A stretch of 64,000 nucleotides of DNA from contig JAAONU010000123.1 in assembly GCA_012932295.1 (NCBI GenBank), forward strand, positions 1,984,001-2,048,000, in the 5' to 3' direction. The translations under genes and the position numbers were made by a program. The notes beneath the pieces were generated by a model. That model worked only from the letters and a program-made list of their open reading frames with translations. It searched no databases and had not been told where the DNA came from. Source of the DNA: Cyclina sinensis. Taxonomy: Eukaryota > Mollusca > Bivalvia > Venerida > Veneridae. Below, piece after piece: positions 46,225 to 57,960 of the stretch; positions within the stretch are counted from its first letter, which is position 1; each line of letters starts with the position of its first letter.

Positions 46225-46669
46225 GTCCACAATTTGAGTATCCTGAGACAAATCTGTATTCGCAGAAACGGGAAAATAAGATATGAAAACACGAAAACTT
46301 CTTTTTAATTAATATGGTTGCACAAGGTTAGAGAAATCAAACAAACAAAGCAATGTTACTTCAAACTTGGTTGAATAATTTATTATTTTAAATATACCTA
46401 GAATGATTCTCTTCCCTTGTGTCCTGAAATTATTGTAATCTTTTGCATGTTTGTCAATGTATCAGGCTAAAACTGGGAACAAAATATATAAGGTCCCAGG
46501 CTAAAAACCATGCGATTTTGCTCAGTGTCGAATAAATGTTTCTATGTAGCACTGAGACACGGGTCTCTATTTAATATTTAATCTTAATGATAGTGTGATA
46601 CAGTGTTCCGATATTACATTAATGGTATTTGCCAGAAGCATTATAAAATGCTTGATGCAATAAAATGAT

Positions 46670-46917
46670 ATTGCATTGTATACAAGTACTGTTTTGGTTA
46701 CGCGCCTCACTGAAAGGTCGCGAGTTCGACCCCTTTCTTCTCCACTAACAATGCTCATTGTCTTTGGGGTTAGACCGATGTACACTGAGCATGTAAAAGA
46801 AGTGGGCGTGTCTCTTGGGATGGAATACTCTCTGTATTCTTCACAACATAAACTCTTCAAGGGATGTCGGTTATATGGGCAAACCGGTTCCGACGGTAAA
46901 TAAACTCAAAATGAAAG
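46670..46917 (+). mobile_element. tRNA-derived SINE
   Basis: A clear B-box-type segment GGTCGCGAGTTCGACCCC lies at 46716-46733, preceded by an A-box-like GGTTACGCGCCTCACTGAAA. The body continues about 180 bp to a tail CGACGGTAAATAAACTCAAA. The tail matches those of the SINEs at 55030 and 62275, so all three belong to one family. Confidence 0.65.
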
Positions 46918-49043
46918 TACAGTTTAATATATTGTAAGCTGTGGACCCAAACTTGCGACCCTAGACTACAAGTCTTGTGAGTCACCATAGTAGTCACTCA
47001 GATATATTAGCGATAGTATCTTTTATCATTCGCACGAGACGGAAGTTGAAACAGACATACAGTTAAACAACCGACACTAGTCTAAACTTCATTTTATATT
47101 TTACTGAACTAAAAACACAGATACTAAAAAGGCAAGCAACATCTTGATGATATCCAGTGGCCTAATTTCACAATTTAATAAGCTGATATCACGAACAACC
47201 GTCAATAAAACATCACAGTGAAATGAATCAAAGAAGCAATGTAACACAGAGAAAATGCACAATAGTAGTACTTAACTTACAGTCGAATTTATTCGCTATT
47301 GAAATATTTTATACGTATATAACACAATTATGCATGTATGTTTTATTTTGTGTTGCTGTGTATGTGTTCCTTGCTTGTTGTACATACCATGTTGTGTGTG
47401 TGTGTTTTTTTCTTCTTTTTTTTTTTGCCGAATATCCACACTAAGGTGTGTGCTCCCCACACTACACTAGGTTCAGGATTTCCAACTTTATCCTTTCTTT
47501 ATTGAAATTTGTTTTTTTCCAAAACACGAACATATAAAGATCATAAAAATATGGCATTTGAATATGTTATTCGACACATCTTGTTTTTTCAGTCACGTGA
47601 GTAGTGCGTGTATTTTATTTGATCACTTCAGCACAACAAAAACAATCGTAGTGCATACCCGTGTATATATACTTATAGAAATCACATATGCCTTTCTGTT
47701 GCCACAGAAGAAAACGAAAAGTGTTTAACAAACTATTTAGAACAAGAAGATTTTAAAAGGTGAACCTCATGACTAGATTTGGCTTGAAACAAAACCAGGA
47801 CAGAAACTGCTTTTACTACAAGAAGAATCAGCCATTACTTTATTATTACACTACGAGAAGGACCTTGACCTTTAACCATGTATAACTACAGGCAAAGTCA
47901 CAGACACATCTTTACAAAACTATGTATTTTTACGGCTACTCCAATACTGAAACGGGAGTTAATTCTAACACTAATGCTAACATCAAGTATTCATTGTTAT
48001 GTGATTTTAATTACCAACTGAAAATGGAAAAATACAAGGTCAAACTTTGATTTTATATGCTCGATAAAAAATTTCATACGGTGCGAATAAACAATGCCAG
48101 TCTAGCACAACATTCAAATTCAAGTGGTTTAAGATTCGAAGGTCGTGCTTTACTTCAGCAAATGTTGAATGCCTAGAATGTTGAGTTAACTACATATCGG
48201 CCTACGTTTATGTCGTATGTTGAGCAAACTTCACGAACATGAATACTTTTTTAGAATAGCTTACGTGCGACATCAGATAACGACCGCTCTGTGCACTCAG
48301 GTCTAGATAGCCGTTGAATAACATTGATGCTGAAAAAATGCTCGCAAAGGGTTTTCAATAATGACACAAAGTTGCGGCACTGGAAAATTCGTAGGTATTA
48401 TAGATACGGGTTGAACGATAGGTAGAAAACTAGCTGAATGGGACCGCGCGCGTGCGTGCGCGTGCGTGCGTGAGTGTGTTGAGAGAGAAAGAGAAGGGGT
48501 TTGGGTGGGGAGGGGAGTGGGGACATAAAACGTGAAATAAAGAAACATTTCTGATGCTCACTTTCTCGTCTTTACTAGACTGAGCAGCGTCCAAGTGGAA
48601 TATGTTATTTTATCTTTATAGTATAGATCGGAATGAATATAACTTTTAAAGATGAAACAAGTTATTTACATATTTGTACACTTCACTATGGTACATGCAT
48701 TAAACTGAAGTGGACCATGTGTCATCCATTTTGTACGCTAGTAATGAAATAACCAACGCAGTAACTTTAAAGCTTTTAACCATTCAGTACAATTTCGTTC
48801 TAACCTGCGATGTCAGTCAAAAGTTTATCGAGGAAATCAGTCTGTTGCCATGAGCTTCAATCTGTATCTAGGCTGATTCCAGGCGTTATGTACATGTAAG
48901 TAATAAACATGTTTATAAGAGATTTTCAGTGATTGTGTTAGGTACTAACATCTCTGCTGATAAACAAAACAAACATCTAAGCCTTGGCAAGGAACGCCTG
49001 TTTATAGTGGCCGCATTTTTTCCGTTCATACATTTTACTGAGG

Positions 49044-49051
49044 TATATAAA
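49044..49051 (+). promoter_or_regulatory. TATA box of the cysteine-rich peptide gene
   Basis: TATATAAA 50-57 bp ahead of a strong splice donor (TTTGAG|GTGAGT at 49101/49102). Transcription would start near 49075, giving a short untranslated first exon. Confidence 0.55.
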
Positions 49052-49074
49052 GAGTGTTATAGGACATAACTCGC

Positions 49075-49101
49075 TTAAAAAAATTGAGGAAAGAATTTGA
49101 G
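49075..49101 (+). other. Predicted 5' UTR exon of the peptide gene
   Basis: Short exon from the expected start downstream of the TATA box to the donor GTGAGT. It would join to the acceptor ACATTTTAG at 50414-50422, 13 bases ahead of the peptide ATG. Predicted from signals only. Confidence 0.4.
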
Positions 49102-49451
49102 GTGAGTTCCGATTTTCTTTCACTTGAAGATGTTGTTTATAAATTGTATAATATGGTGAAGAAGTAAGGTTGTATTTCTATAAACCTATTGAAGCTTTCC
49201 GTATTGTGCGCATGTTAGTATCGTTGAAATTAATTTCTGTGAATCATTTTTGTGACATATACGGAAGAAAGTTTTGATTTCTGCGAACAAAGTAAACGGG
49301 AATAAGTCTCTTCTTACCAGTCAATTACTCGTGTCCGGTTCACAGAGTACATACACTTTTTCGTTTATACAAACGCTTCCTACAGCATGTTACTACTAGG
49401 AGAGTTCTTCAACTATTTTTAAATATTGTTATATTCTTTACATAATTTAAG

Positions 49452-49545
49452 TGTGTGTGTGTGTATGCGCGTGCGTGCGTGCATGTGTGTGTGGCGGCGG
49501 GAGAGGGGGGGGGGGGGGGGGGGCGGGTGCGGGGAAGGCGCTTTG
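49452..49545 (+). repeat. GT/GC microsatellite and G-run
   Basis: GTGTGTGT, GCGTGCGTGCGTGC and a long G-run in the intron of the peptide gene model. The paralogous position at 57160-57220 also holds a GT tract and G-run. Confidence 0.8.
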
Positions 49546-50435
49546 GGCGGCGGAAAGAGGAGAAATTAGACCGTACGTAGTTGTGTGTACATGTGTATGA
49601 AAATAAGAATTAATCTTTTTTAATGTAGACCCGCAGAGAGAACAAACATGGCAGAAATTTCCGGATCAAGTAAAAGCACTACAGTTTTCATTAACTTTGC
49701 TTTTTCAGTAAATTGCAAGTAGACCTCAATCTCTACGGCTTTCCGCCTTCACAACCCTATTGAAATAACAAATTTCAAAGCATGTATTTTTTTAAAGACG
49801 TAGCTGTCCAACCCAAAATTCGGATCTACCTTATGTTGCTGAAAACGAAATTGTAAACTCGAATGGATATTTACAATTGTTTCATTGGTGACAAAATTGT
49901 AAACTCCTTGAAAAAAGTTACGTCCCAGTTTAGAAAGGCTCATTATAGACAGCTTCTTTGAAGAACAAAAATCTATTGTGTTATTTTTTGCTCTTACTTT
50001 TATATATCTTTACTGACATAATAAACTGTCTTGATAGCAAATCTCGAGTTATAAGTTGAGACTGGAACAAGGACTAAAGCCGTTGAAAATTTCTGTTGCA
50101 TAGAATTATTGGATTATATTGTGGCCTTGTCAGGAGTTACCTCCCGTGTTTTTCATGTCGCATTTCAGACATAATATTTTCGAACCACTTCGGACGAGAG
50201 TACATTAGGGCTAACTGCTGGTTGGACTTTTTTGGGTGACATAGTTCTAGCCTTATAGGACTTTTCTCCAGTAAATAAGATAAATACTACTCTACGAGGA
50301 CTGCGGGCGTGTGTTTACAGTTCATAACCATATCTATTAACTTTGTTCCTATATACTATTTCTATTTGTACGGCACATTTTAACGAGGATTTTTCTGATT
50401 CATATATAATATTACATTTTAGATAAACGGACGTA

Positions 50436-50684
50436 ATGCACAAGTTGGTTTTTATCTTGCTGCTCGGCAGCCTCGTTTTGGGCAGTGTTGTTGACAGTCT
50501 AATGTCACGGCCATTGCGGAACCGCGGCTTTTGCTGCATATTTAAGAGATGTCCCTTGCGAACCCACTCGTGTGTGCAGATTGGTAGAAGGTGTAGGTGC
50601 AGAAGAAATAATGTACTGTTTATGCATGTGGTACACAACGGTAATGGAGAAAACAATTTAAAGGAGGTGAACTTGCAGCCATAG
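50436..50684 (+). CDS. Small secreted six-cysteine cationic peptide
   Basis: 82 codons plus stop. Residues 1-19 (MHKLVFILLLGSLVLGSVV) form a clear signal peptide. The mature part is basic, with cysteines at 33, 34, 39, 46, 53 and 55 (CC-x4-C-x6-C-x6-C-x-C), followed by a polar tail. A splice acceptor ends at 50422 and a poly(A) signal lies at 51318, so the ORF sits in a full gene context with a TATA-driven 5' exon. The IGRRCRC stretch recalls the IGKLCDC-type core of CART neuropeptides, but the last two CART cysteines are missing. An antimicrobial or other defence peptide is equally possible. Even number of cysteines and net positive charge support a secreted disulfide-bonded product; the family is unknown. 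Confidence 0.6.
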   Translation: MHKLVFILLLGSLVLGSVVDSLMSRPLRNRGFCCIFKRCPLRTHSCVQIGRRCRCRRNNVLFMHVVHNGNGENNLKEVNLQP

Positions 50685-51317
50685 ACAGAAAGTACCACAA
50701 ACTTGAACAAAAAACGTTTTACGCGAATATTTGTGTCATATTTGTACTGTGTTATTTTTTCTGGAATGTGATATTTTTATAGTCCCTCAAAAAGCTATAA
50801 GGAGATTGATTGGAACATACATGTACTGATATTCTATAATGGATTTAGAGCTTCTGAACAACGTGTAATCACATCACAAATACACCAAATTAACGCCAAA
50901 CCTGTCTGCAAACAGTTTTGAAAATGGAGTGAACTCTTCAAAATCAAGAAAAAATCTATTCGTGGCTGCAGTCTTCATGGTTAAATCTATCCGACAGGTT
51001 TTACCAGAAATACGTACAAGGAAACCAAAATGGACATCTTTGACCAAGACAAGGTTAACTTTACTTTTATGTAAAGGGTAACTAAAAGGTACACCTTTGA
51101 CTGGGACATAACTCACAATATTTTTTTCAGAAATGATTCAATGAAACAAGAAAAATGGCTGTATGACAATAAGCATCTAGAGTCGATAGTCATTTATCAT
51201 TTGATACGATTTTGATATAATAATAATCAGTGATATATATTTACTGTCGCCAAATTTTAACCTCATTCAATATATGTTTTGTTTTGTGATATGTGATGAG
51301 TGTTGACATTGTAATCA
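50685..51317 (+). other. 3' UTR of the peptide gene
   Basis: From the stop codon to the poly(A) signal. From about 50990 on it is homologous to unit C DNA at about 58000 onward, so the tandem duplication began inside this region. The 80-codon minus frame here is incidental. Confidence 0.4.
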
Positions 51318-51323
51318 AATAAA
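51318..51323 (+). terminator. Poly(A) signal of the peptide gene
   Basis: AATAAA about 635 bp past the peptide stop. In the unit C copy the same site reads AATACAAA, so the signal is broken there. Confidence 0.5.
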
Positions 51324-51940
51324 GTGTTAACTGAGGATTCTGATATATCTTGTTTTTGGAGTGATATTGAAAAGAGAAGATGGTTTGGGCAATGTACCTT
51401 TTGCTTAAAAGTCCTTGTGATACTGACGTCTGGACTTACTAAGAGAAAATTGTATCAGTTCTAAGCCATATCCCAGCAATATTTTCTCTTCACTACCAAG
51501 GAGATGCAACATTTCTACCATCTTGGTGCTTTTTGTTTCACAATTTGCATTTCATGAACTCATGAAAAGTTTCATGAAAGCCAAATTTAGCCAAAGCACG
51601 AGGGAGGCAATGAGATGAAATTCCTGAAAATTCAATTCTTTTACTTACCCTTAATACCAGTAGTTTACATCGCCAATTCAGTCTTTTCGTTAAAAAAGAT
51701 TGGCCGACCGTTTTAATAGAAGAAAAAATACAACATATCAGCACAGCATTGTCCATGCTTAGACAACGTAACTCGATACATGGTATTGTTATTAGCCGTT
51801 CCGGTTCTTAGGAAAGTTCAAAGGTCATTTCTGAATTTTGGGATGTATTCTTCGAAATGGACAGGGAGCAGAAGAGAAACTAAAATGCAAAACAAAAATA
51901 TCAATAGAACAATAAATCAATTGTTTTAAGAGATCGTCAC

Positions 51941-51946
51941 TTTATT
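51941..51946 (-). terminator. Poly(A) signal of HB-B
   Basis: AATAAA (minus) about 158 bp past the HB-B stop, at the same relative place as in HB-C. Confidence 0.6.
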
Positions 51947-52103
51947 TCACAAATCTTCCACAAGATCTAAAATTTGGTAATTTTCAAGCGAAGATGTATT
52001 CGTATGCAATTACAAAAGCACATTTTTATAAAGAAAACAAATAAATTTAGAAACAATAACGAAGTATATACAATAACAACATGGAAACAAAATCTTGATT
52101 GTC

Positions 52104-54632
52104 TTAATAAGTTGGAAATAATGCCGATGGCTGTGTTGGGTACTGAAATGAGTGTCTGGTTTTGTTTGGTGCTATACTTGGCTGTGAAAGCGTCTGACTG
52201 TATTTAGCAGACGACGAAGTTGGCACAAATGACGTCATAGACATCCCTGGAAACATACGGTTCTCTAATGAGGTACTTTGAATTCTTTCATGTACGTTTG
52301 GCGGACCATGACTAGAAGGAAAATGTCCAATGTTATTTCTTTGGTTGTTTAGACTCTGAGATTCTTGCATAAAAGGGTTGTAACCACTCATGCTTGAAAC
52401 AGGAGATGCCGTCATCATATGTCCTGTTGGCATGAAACCGTAATGTGCGACAGGTGACAACATTGGTGACATGGGAAAGTAAGGCTGCGGTAAGTTGTTC
52501 ATGTTGTCATTGACTCGCTTGCGCCATCTTGCTCTCTTGTTCTGGAACCAGATCTGTTCAAATAAAAATACATACCAAAATTAATAGAAGCATTTACGTA
52601 TGTAAATTTATTCTTAACTGTCGGTAAAATATTCGATTGAATTACAGAATAATTTCTATACACAATTATTTTCATCGGCAGCAGCAGCACGTGTTGATCA
52701 TATAACGGTACTGTATAAAACAAGATACAAAAAGACTTGACCAAATACAAACGAACATAATGCATCCATACCAATGGATGTCGATATAAAGCTGGGAAAA
52801 CTGATATGCATAAAACAACAAATTACCGGCATAGATATATTGGAAGTGCATAATACTGGACAAAACACTTTCTTTAGACACTGCAAAGAACAACAATTTC
52901 AAGAACATGATGCAGTCGTAATTTATTTTACGGAATATATTTTAGAAATACCTTGACATTCTTTTCGGGTATATCCAAGTCTTTCCCAATGTTTTCCATC
53001 ATCTCAGAGTCAGGATAGGGGGTCTCATGAAATATCTTCAACAACGCCTGTATTTGTTCATTCGTGTAGTTTGTTCGCCCTGTTTTCCTTGTTTGTCTCC
53101 CTTTGTTTCTAGGCGCGACGTCTGTCCTCTTTGACGAAGCAGTGGATGACGATAAGTCACCTCCGGAACATTCCGACGATTCAGTGTTTAACTCGTCACT
53201 CAGTGACGATGTCTCAGCACTCGATGGTCTGTCCAGGGAACTAGGCGAGGATTCAACGCTCGACAGCTCGTTTGTGGACGGTGATGTCGCAAAATTCGAT
53301 GTATTTAAAGATTCGAAACTAATCGGTGATGACCTAGAACTCGGCGTACCAGGGGAATCTGATCTGTCGGTTGAGGTAGATATATTAGAACTATTTCTTG
53401 TACCGAGCCTGTCACCTATAAGATAAAATCAAAAGAAATACACTTAAACCTATTTTAGGTAATTGTAGTTTAAGAGCCTCGCTTGACGAAAGTAAAGTTG
53501 CCAGATAAAAAAAACTTTCAGAAAATTCCTGGAAGAAAAAATACTAAAAAAATCACGCAAAGTCTCGAGTAGTAAACCGAATCACATGGTTATTGACATC
53601 ATTTGGGTGGTGCTTTTTTCTTCAAATATATATTTCAACTTCATTTAGAGTTTACCTTTATCATGAAATGGTCTATGATTTTCATTTAACATCTGTTGCC
53701 TGAATGAAAGGAAGTGAGCTGTGCTGTAAGGCGCTGCATGCGATGATGCAACCGGAACTTGCTTCATTGGTTCACTTGTATCACTGAGCATGCGCGTAAC
53801 ATTGTGTGTCAATCTTCCGGGTCCTGACAGGACAGACAGATCACCAATGGTTGTCTGCTGTTGATTTTCATATTCTGGCGTGTATGGCTGCTTATTATTA
53901 TTTAATTTGGCGGAAATACTGTACTGATATGGACTGTATGGGTGTCCATTGCTTTCAACAAACCGATGGATCTGAAGAAAAAGAATTAAAACTTTATTAC
54001 ATTTTATCGATATAACATTTTATTACTAAAAAATAAATAAAAAGCAAACAATGGTTTTAGACAAAAATGACATCTTCCAACGGAATATCTTGTCAAACAA
54101 GCATGTTATTCTTATTATTAATATGCTCTGATCTTTCCGCAGATCAAGCATTTAAGATGTTCAAAATGAAGTTAAAAATGAAAAAGAGTGAGCCATTGCA
54201 GTTTCATGTTCTGTCTCTATGCGTTTCTCTTCGTTTGCATCATACATATGGATAAAATACACGTAGTTTACTGAACTGAACAGAACAAAACTGAACCCCC
54301 GGTTAATATAAATAATAAAATTGGAATACATATATTTGTATGTTTTAAAACACATACATGCTGTCGAAATAAATGCATTATATTAAATGAAAAAGTATTT
54401 ATGTATTTATTTAAGAGGAAAAAATGAATTAGGAAAGAAAAACATATTGTTTTTCTAAATCTAAGATATTCAACAGGTATTTTCTCGATCCGTGCGAAAT
54501 CATTACATTGATCAGCATCGTGAACTTTTGCAACATTTCTCTACAACAAACTGTCTACTTAATTTCAGAGTAAAGGAAGTTACCGAATTTTGAAATAACA
54601 AAAACAAAATTTTTTCTTACATTATCATGCAT
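52104..54632 (-). CDS. PRD-like homeobox gene, copy B, 4 exons
   Basis: Exons (minus): 54632-54621, 53971-53656, 53415-52952, 52553-52104; phases agree, 413 codons plus stop. The homeodomain is at about 219-278, with intron 46/47 and helix 3 IWFQNKRARWRKR. It differs from copy A at several sites (HETPYPD, DLDIPEKNVK). Ahead of it lie a long Ser/Thr-rich acidic linker (about residues 110-195) and a basic stretch GRQTRKTGR abutting the homeodomain. Conserved N-terminal blocks are RLTHNVTRMLSD and PYSTAHFLSFRQQML; C-terminal are NNLPQPYFPMSPM and GYNPFMQESQSLNN. First coding exon MHDN only. The plus-strand open frame over exon 3 is an antisense shadow. Probably a working transcription factor; nearly identical to copy C. 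Confidence 0.9.
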
Positions 54633-54728
54633 GTCTCCGAAGCAGTTTGGTTAACCGTATTTTATCGTTAATCGCTGAATTTCAGTAACTCAGAAGTGTA
54701 TGATACAGCTTGGATAGTCTATGTTTGA

Positions 54729-54736
54729 CTTTTATA
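54729..54736 (-). promoter_or_regulatory. TATA box of HB-B
   Basis: TATAAAAG on the minus strand, about 97 bp before the HB-B start codon; the same sequence and spacing are found in HB-C. Confidence 0.7.
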
Positions 54737-54759
54737 TCATATTTTCTCTGTCTTATACA

Positions 54760-54935
54760 TGGCATGACTCAAACTTAGAATTTGTTTGATTACTTATGTC
54801 ATGTTCACTTGCAAACAAATTGCAAACAATTTAAGCAAATTGATATTGAGTTGATGAATTGAACTCAGGCATGTCGTTAATCAAAGGGCTGAATGGCCTA
54901 CACAAATGGTCAATTATTCACACATTGTTGTTTGA
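54760..54935 (-). promoter_or_regulatory. Conserved proximal upstream element of HB-B
   Basis: Carries the blocks shared with HB-A (GACTCAAACTT, TTGTTTGAT, CAAACAAATTGCAAAC, TCAATTATTCACACATT). Nearly identical in HB-C because of the recent duplication, so only the match to HB-A is informative. Confidence 0.55.
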
Positions 54936-55029
54936 TCATAAACTGAATGTCTTTTCACTCACAATATCGAGAAGTCTGACAAACGTGGGGGCAGATATAC
55001 GACCAAAAATTCAAGAAAGCAAATGTGAT

Positions 55030-55337
55030 TCGGATGAGACATTAAACCGAGGTCTCTACAGGGGCAGATCAGTGGTAACGTGCTAGGCTGGTAGTCCAGG
55101 GGTCGTGTTTTTGATCATCCACTAATATTACTAATAGTCTTTTGGATGAGACTTTTAAACCGAGTTCCCATGTATTAGTGCTGAGCACGGAAAAAACATG
55201 ACTGTCTTTGGACTGGGATGCCTTTTATATCTTGCACAATCCCCCAACAACATAAAATAACTAAACTCTCCGGCGGGGCATCTTTTTAATAGGCAACCGT
55301 TACCGACGTTAAATAACTCAAAAAGAAAATAGAAAGA
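55030..55337 (+). mobile_element. tRNA-derived SINE in unit B
   Basis: A tRNA-like head (GGGGCAGATCAGTGGTAACG ... B-box-like GGTCGTGTTTTTGATCATCC) and a tail CGTTAAATAACTCAAAAAG. Same family tail as at 46670. The copy at the matching place in unit C shows it was inserted before the duplication. Confidence 0.6.
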
Positions 55338-56142
55338 TTCTTTTGGCAACCGGCAAAGACGTTAAAATTAATTCAAACATTTAAATATAGTGTGATTTCT
55401 TTACCTACCTGGTTAATACAAAAACTCTTATCAACACCGTGTCCCCAGGAAGGGGCCCTTTCATTGCACATTGGTCAGATCGAAGCTTGTAATCACTCAG
55501 TTTGTGCAACCCTAGTGCGAATTTTATTAGTGAAACAAAACTAAAATCAAACCGTATTAATCCGTAACTTCATTAATTACTTTTGTTCTGTCGAATGATG
55601 GCAGATATAAGGAATAAGTGAACAAATAGCGCATATGAAGCTTAAGTTATATAAGAGGACACGGTGAGTCTGAATATCTTTAAAACATAAACTTGCAATC
55701 ACGTGTACCTTTTGACAATCAAATATTACCAATGTTTACATGTAATCATTTTCACTGAGACTTTTAATTCCATTAAATAAATTTGAACACAGTAAAAAAA
55801 TTTCATGACTGGCGCAGTCGTAAATTAAACTTTTGAATTTCCATCTATACTGGTGGGTATATATAATATATAAATGCAGTCGTTGTTACTTTAAGTTAAC
55901 ATAATTTCTGAACTTTCACTGTGTTTTCAGTATTGTCTTATCTGCCCTTCTTCTTGATAATTTTAAACAGTAATATATAACTTTTATAATAGGAAATCAC
56001 GGCTTGGACACCAGCTTAAAGGTTGTTTGAAATTTCAATATGAAAGATATCTTACTAAGTTTATTAATAATCTTGAAACAATCTGATAAATTATTTTTTG
56101 GCATCAGCAGTGCACTTTCTTTATGGCCACTATTTAAACAAG

Positions 56143-56143
<1 letters not shown>

Positions 56144-56183
<40 letters not shown>

Positions 56184-56203
56184 TGTGTGTGTGTGTGTGT
56201 GTG
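56144..56203 (+). repeat. (GT)n microsatellite in unit B
   Basis: About 30 GT dinucleotides with two interruptions, near TTTGGGGACATAACAGGTGA. The paralogous place near HB-A has a CG/GT tract (48447) and in unit C a G-run (63818). Confidence 0.9.
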
Positions 56204-56756
56204 TAGTGGCTGGTTGTTGGTTAGGGGATTTGGGGACATAACAGGTGACATAATAAATATAATGCATACTTTCTCTTCTTCACTAAAAGTACATCAAACA
56301 GCGTCCAAGTGGGACGTGTTACTTTTTATACTACAAATCGCCATAAATATAAACAAGTTGTTTACATAATTGCACACACACTTCAATATGGTACATGCAT
56401 TAAACTGAAGTAGGCTATGTGTCATCCATTTTGTATGGTAATAATGAAATAAACAATGCAGTAGCTTAAAAGCTTTTAACTCTTCAGTTCTGTTTCGTTC
56501 TAACCTGCGATGCCAGTCAAAAGTTTATCGAGGAAATCAGTCTGTTGCCATTAGCCTCTATTTGTATCTTGGCAAATTCCAGGTATGAAGGCGTCCATTG
56601 TATGTAATAAACATGTTTATAAGAGATTTTCAGAGATTGTGTTAGTACCAACATCTCTATTGGTAAACAAAACAAACATCTCTTCTGGTAAATAAACCTT
56701 GGCAAAAGGACGCTTGTTTATAGTGGCCGCATTTTTTCCGAGTTCAGACGTTTTAT

Positions 56757-56823
56757 TAAGGTTTAGAAAAATTGTTAAAACTCGCTTGAACAAAAAATAG
56801 AGGAAGAAGGTTGGAGGTGAGTT
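56757..56823 (+). pseudogene. Relic of the peptide-gene promoter and first exon
   Basis: Aligns with 49044-49110: AACTCGCTT and the donor GGAGGTGAGTT are kept, but the TATATAAA box has become TTTAGAAAAATT. No counterpart of the coding exon is found before unit C begins, where unrelated DNA (about 57480-57960) sits instead. So the peptide gene copy between HB-B and HB-C appears lost. Confidence 0.5.
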
Positions 56824-57159
56824 CTGAATCTTTACTCTAGAGAAAGTTGTGTTTAATTCATTTTTCTACTTCTTGTTGGAAAAACATGTACAGTATGGTA
56901 AAGAATAAGGTCGTTTTTGAATAAACCTATTAAAGCTTTCTGTATGACGCGCCTTTAAGTGTCTTTGAAATTAAAGTCTGTGAGTTTTTTTGTGACATAT
57001 GCGGAAGAAAGTTTTGATTTCTGCAAACAAAGTAAGCAGTTATAAGACAGTCAATTACTCGTGTCGGGTTCACAGAGTACATTTGCATTTTTTTTTCATT
57101 TATACCAACGCTTCCTACAGAATACCTGTTACTACTTGGACAAAGCAGAGTTCTTCATC

Positions 57160-57165
57160 TATGTG

Positions 57166-57202
<37 letters not shown>

Positions 57203-57222
57203 ATGGGCGGGGGGGGGGGTGA
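57160..57222 (+). repeat. (GT)n microsatellite and G-run
   Basis: GT tract followed by GGGCGGGGGGGGGG. Paralogous to the tract at 49452. Confidence 0.9.
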
Positions 57223-57479
57223 AGGGGAGACGGAAATAGGAGAAATAAGAACGTTCGTAGTTGTGTGTCCAAGTGTATGAAAATTAAAATTAATTTTTGT
57301 AATGTATACTCTTAGAGAGAACAAAATTGGCAGAAATTTCCAGATCAAGTAAACGCACTACTGTTTTCATTAAGATTGCTTTTTCAGTAAATTGCAAATA
57401 GTTCTCAATCTCTAAGGTCTTCAGCCTTTACAACCCCAATGAAATGAGAAATTTCAAAGCATGCATTTTTTGATGTACA

Positions 57480-57960
57480 TTTGACTGCTTGATGACTCAT
57501 GAATTTTAGACTAGTTGTTGAACGGGTTTGAACACCGAACAGTTTTAAAAGGGAATCAACTGTTCCATCGTCGGTTAACCCCAGTACATATTCCGCTCAA
57601 CTGCATTATGTACTGTGGGACAATTGACTGCAGATTATTCATTTTCATGAATATTAATTAGCAAAGAGAAGTAACTCTCCGTCAAATGAGATTCCGATTT
57701 ACAAATAGATACTCTTCAATATGGAGAGTAGGCATAATGAAATATTACTTAAAATACATGAAGACGTATTTTCCCTGGATTTAAAGGCAAATTATAACGA
57801 GTAATTTCATTGGCTGAAATTGCGCAATAAAAATCTTTCGGAAACCAATGACAGTAGTATAATGATTTATTCATGAGTACGAAATTTTACCAACCAATTG
57901 TCCCACGGTCGATGAATAGAGTGAAACGGGATGGATCGAACGTGGGTTTCCGACAATAGA
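57480..57960. mobile_element. Possible MITE insertion between units B and C
   Basis: This stretch has no counterpart at the matching place in the HB-A/HB-B interval. It includes imperfect inverted ends GTGGGACAATTG (about 57617) and CAATTGTCCCAC (about 57896), and a nearby short palindrome CAGTACATA...TATGTACTG. Target duplications were not found, so the call is tentative. Confidence 0.35.

Larger units (their letters stand above)
45801..49043. other. Upstream flank of HB-A
   Basis: Holds the SINE at 46670 and, from about 47690, DNA homologous to the upstream flanks of HB-B and HB-C (matching 63330-63730 and 56220-56760). A CG/GT microsatellite lies at 48447-48480. No gene that I can support. 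Confidence 0.5.
50990..57440. repeat. Tandem segmental duplication, unit B (contains HB-B)
   Basis: Collinear with 58000-64000 at an offset of about 7.05 kb. Exons, introns, promoters and flanks match at high identity, including the SINE at 55030. Indels include about 120 bp missing from HB-B intron 2 relative to HB-C, and about 400 bp missing near 56125, where unit C and the HB-A flank share sequence. Confidence 0.85.

Noticed and set aside
50315..50710. 131-codon minus-strand frame
   Set aside because: Antisense to the cysteine-rich peptide exon, which has the signal peptide, splice acceptor and poly(A) signal on the plus strand.
53103..53426. 107-codon plus-strand frame, also present at 60152-60475
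   Set aside because: Antisense to exon 3 of HB-B and HB-C. It is kept in both only because the duplication is recent and the sense strand is Ser-rich, which leaves the antisense frame open.
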